DNA of 5,752 bases from Moraxellaceae bacterium (GTDB taxonomy: Bacteria; Pseudomonadota; Gammaproteobacteria; Pseudomonadales; Ketobacteraceae), in assembly GCA_002402125.1 (NCBI GenBank), contig NVVG01000037.1, forward strand, positions 2,804 through 8,555. The letters are read 5' to 3'. The notes under the pieces were generated by a model. It ran no database searches, was not told the DNA's origin, and saw nothing but the letters and a program-made list of their open reading frames with translations. The translations under genes were made by a program, and so were the position numbers. This document shows, piece after piece, positions 5,661-5,752 of the stretch; the first letter of the stretch is position 1; each line of letters begins with the position of its first letter.

Positions 5661-5752
5661 ATGGCGTTAGAGTTAATTCCTTACCATAAAATGAGTGTGC
5701 TAATTATTGAAGATTTGGCCGAGATGCGCTCTTCAATGAAGTCCATGCTACA
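5661..5752 (+). CDS. Response regulator receiver-domain protein (3' partial)
   Basis: Only the first 30 codons are in the window. They read MALELIPYHK followed by MSVLIIEDLAEMRSSMKSML. The hydrophobic strand VLIIED with its acidic pair, followed by an M-R-containing helix, is the classic start of a CheY-like receiver domain, where the acidic residues after strand 1 bind the metal ion. The phosphorylated aspartate and any output domain lie beyond the window. The ATG at 5661 is preceded by GAGAT (5652-5656), a weak ribosome site; the in-frame ATG at 5691 starts closer to the domain but has no purine run upstream. It is separated from the TonB cluster by 120 bases and a possible terminator, so it is probably a separate transcription unit. 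Confidence 0.7.
   Translation, partial: MALELIPYHKMSVLIIEDLAEMRSSMKSML

Overview
The window is an ordinary chromosomal, almost fully coding stretch read entirely on the + strand. It suggests a Gram-negative gammaproteobacterium: it carries a TonB energy-transducing module of the 'TonB2' layout known from Vibrio, Alteromonadales and related marine groups (large ExbB-like TtpC, small ExbB, ExbD, short TonB, periplasmic TPR protein). The moderate base composition and the gene mix (a PIG3-type quinone reductase and a TPR protein) would fit a marine group such as Cellvibrionales, but that placement is inference; no 16S or other marker gene is present.

Positions 1-3938 hold the TonB module. The first gene (TtpC-like, cut at its 5' end) is followed by exbB at 1075, exbD at 1606, tonB at 2023 (GTG start) and a signal-peptide-bearing TPR protein at 2628. 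Gaps are 1, 9 and 12 bases, then a 4-base ATGA overlap. The two ExbB-like proteins and ExbD should form the proton-driven inner-membrane motor. TonB should carry the energy across the periplasm to outer-membrane receptors, none of which lie in the window. The TPR protein is a probable periplasmic accessory factor.

Positions 3935-5540 hold two cytoplasmic enzymes that appear to be read with the same transcript: a zinc-free NAD(P)H:quinone oxidoreductase of the PIG3 family, joined to the TPR gene by a second ATGA overlap, and a small class I SAM-dependent methyltransferase that must use a non-ATG start. A possible hairpin plus T-run at 5514-5551 straddles the methyltransferase stop and may end the operon.

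Positions 5541-5660 are non-coding with no convincing promoter. From 5661 the start of a response-regulator receiver-domain protein runs off the end.

I found no mobile element, CRISPR array, tRNA or rRNA, and no clear sign of a new system. The points most worth a second look are the substitution of the channel glutamate in both ExbB-like proteins, the atypical TonB membrane anchor, the operon linkage of redox and methyltransferase genes to the TonB module, and two in-frame 12-base tandem repeats, one lying exactly on the methyltransferase start region.
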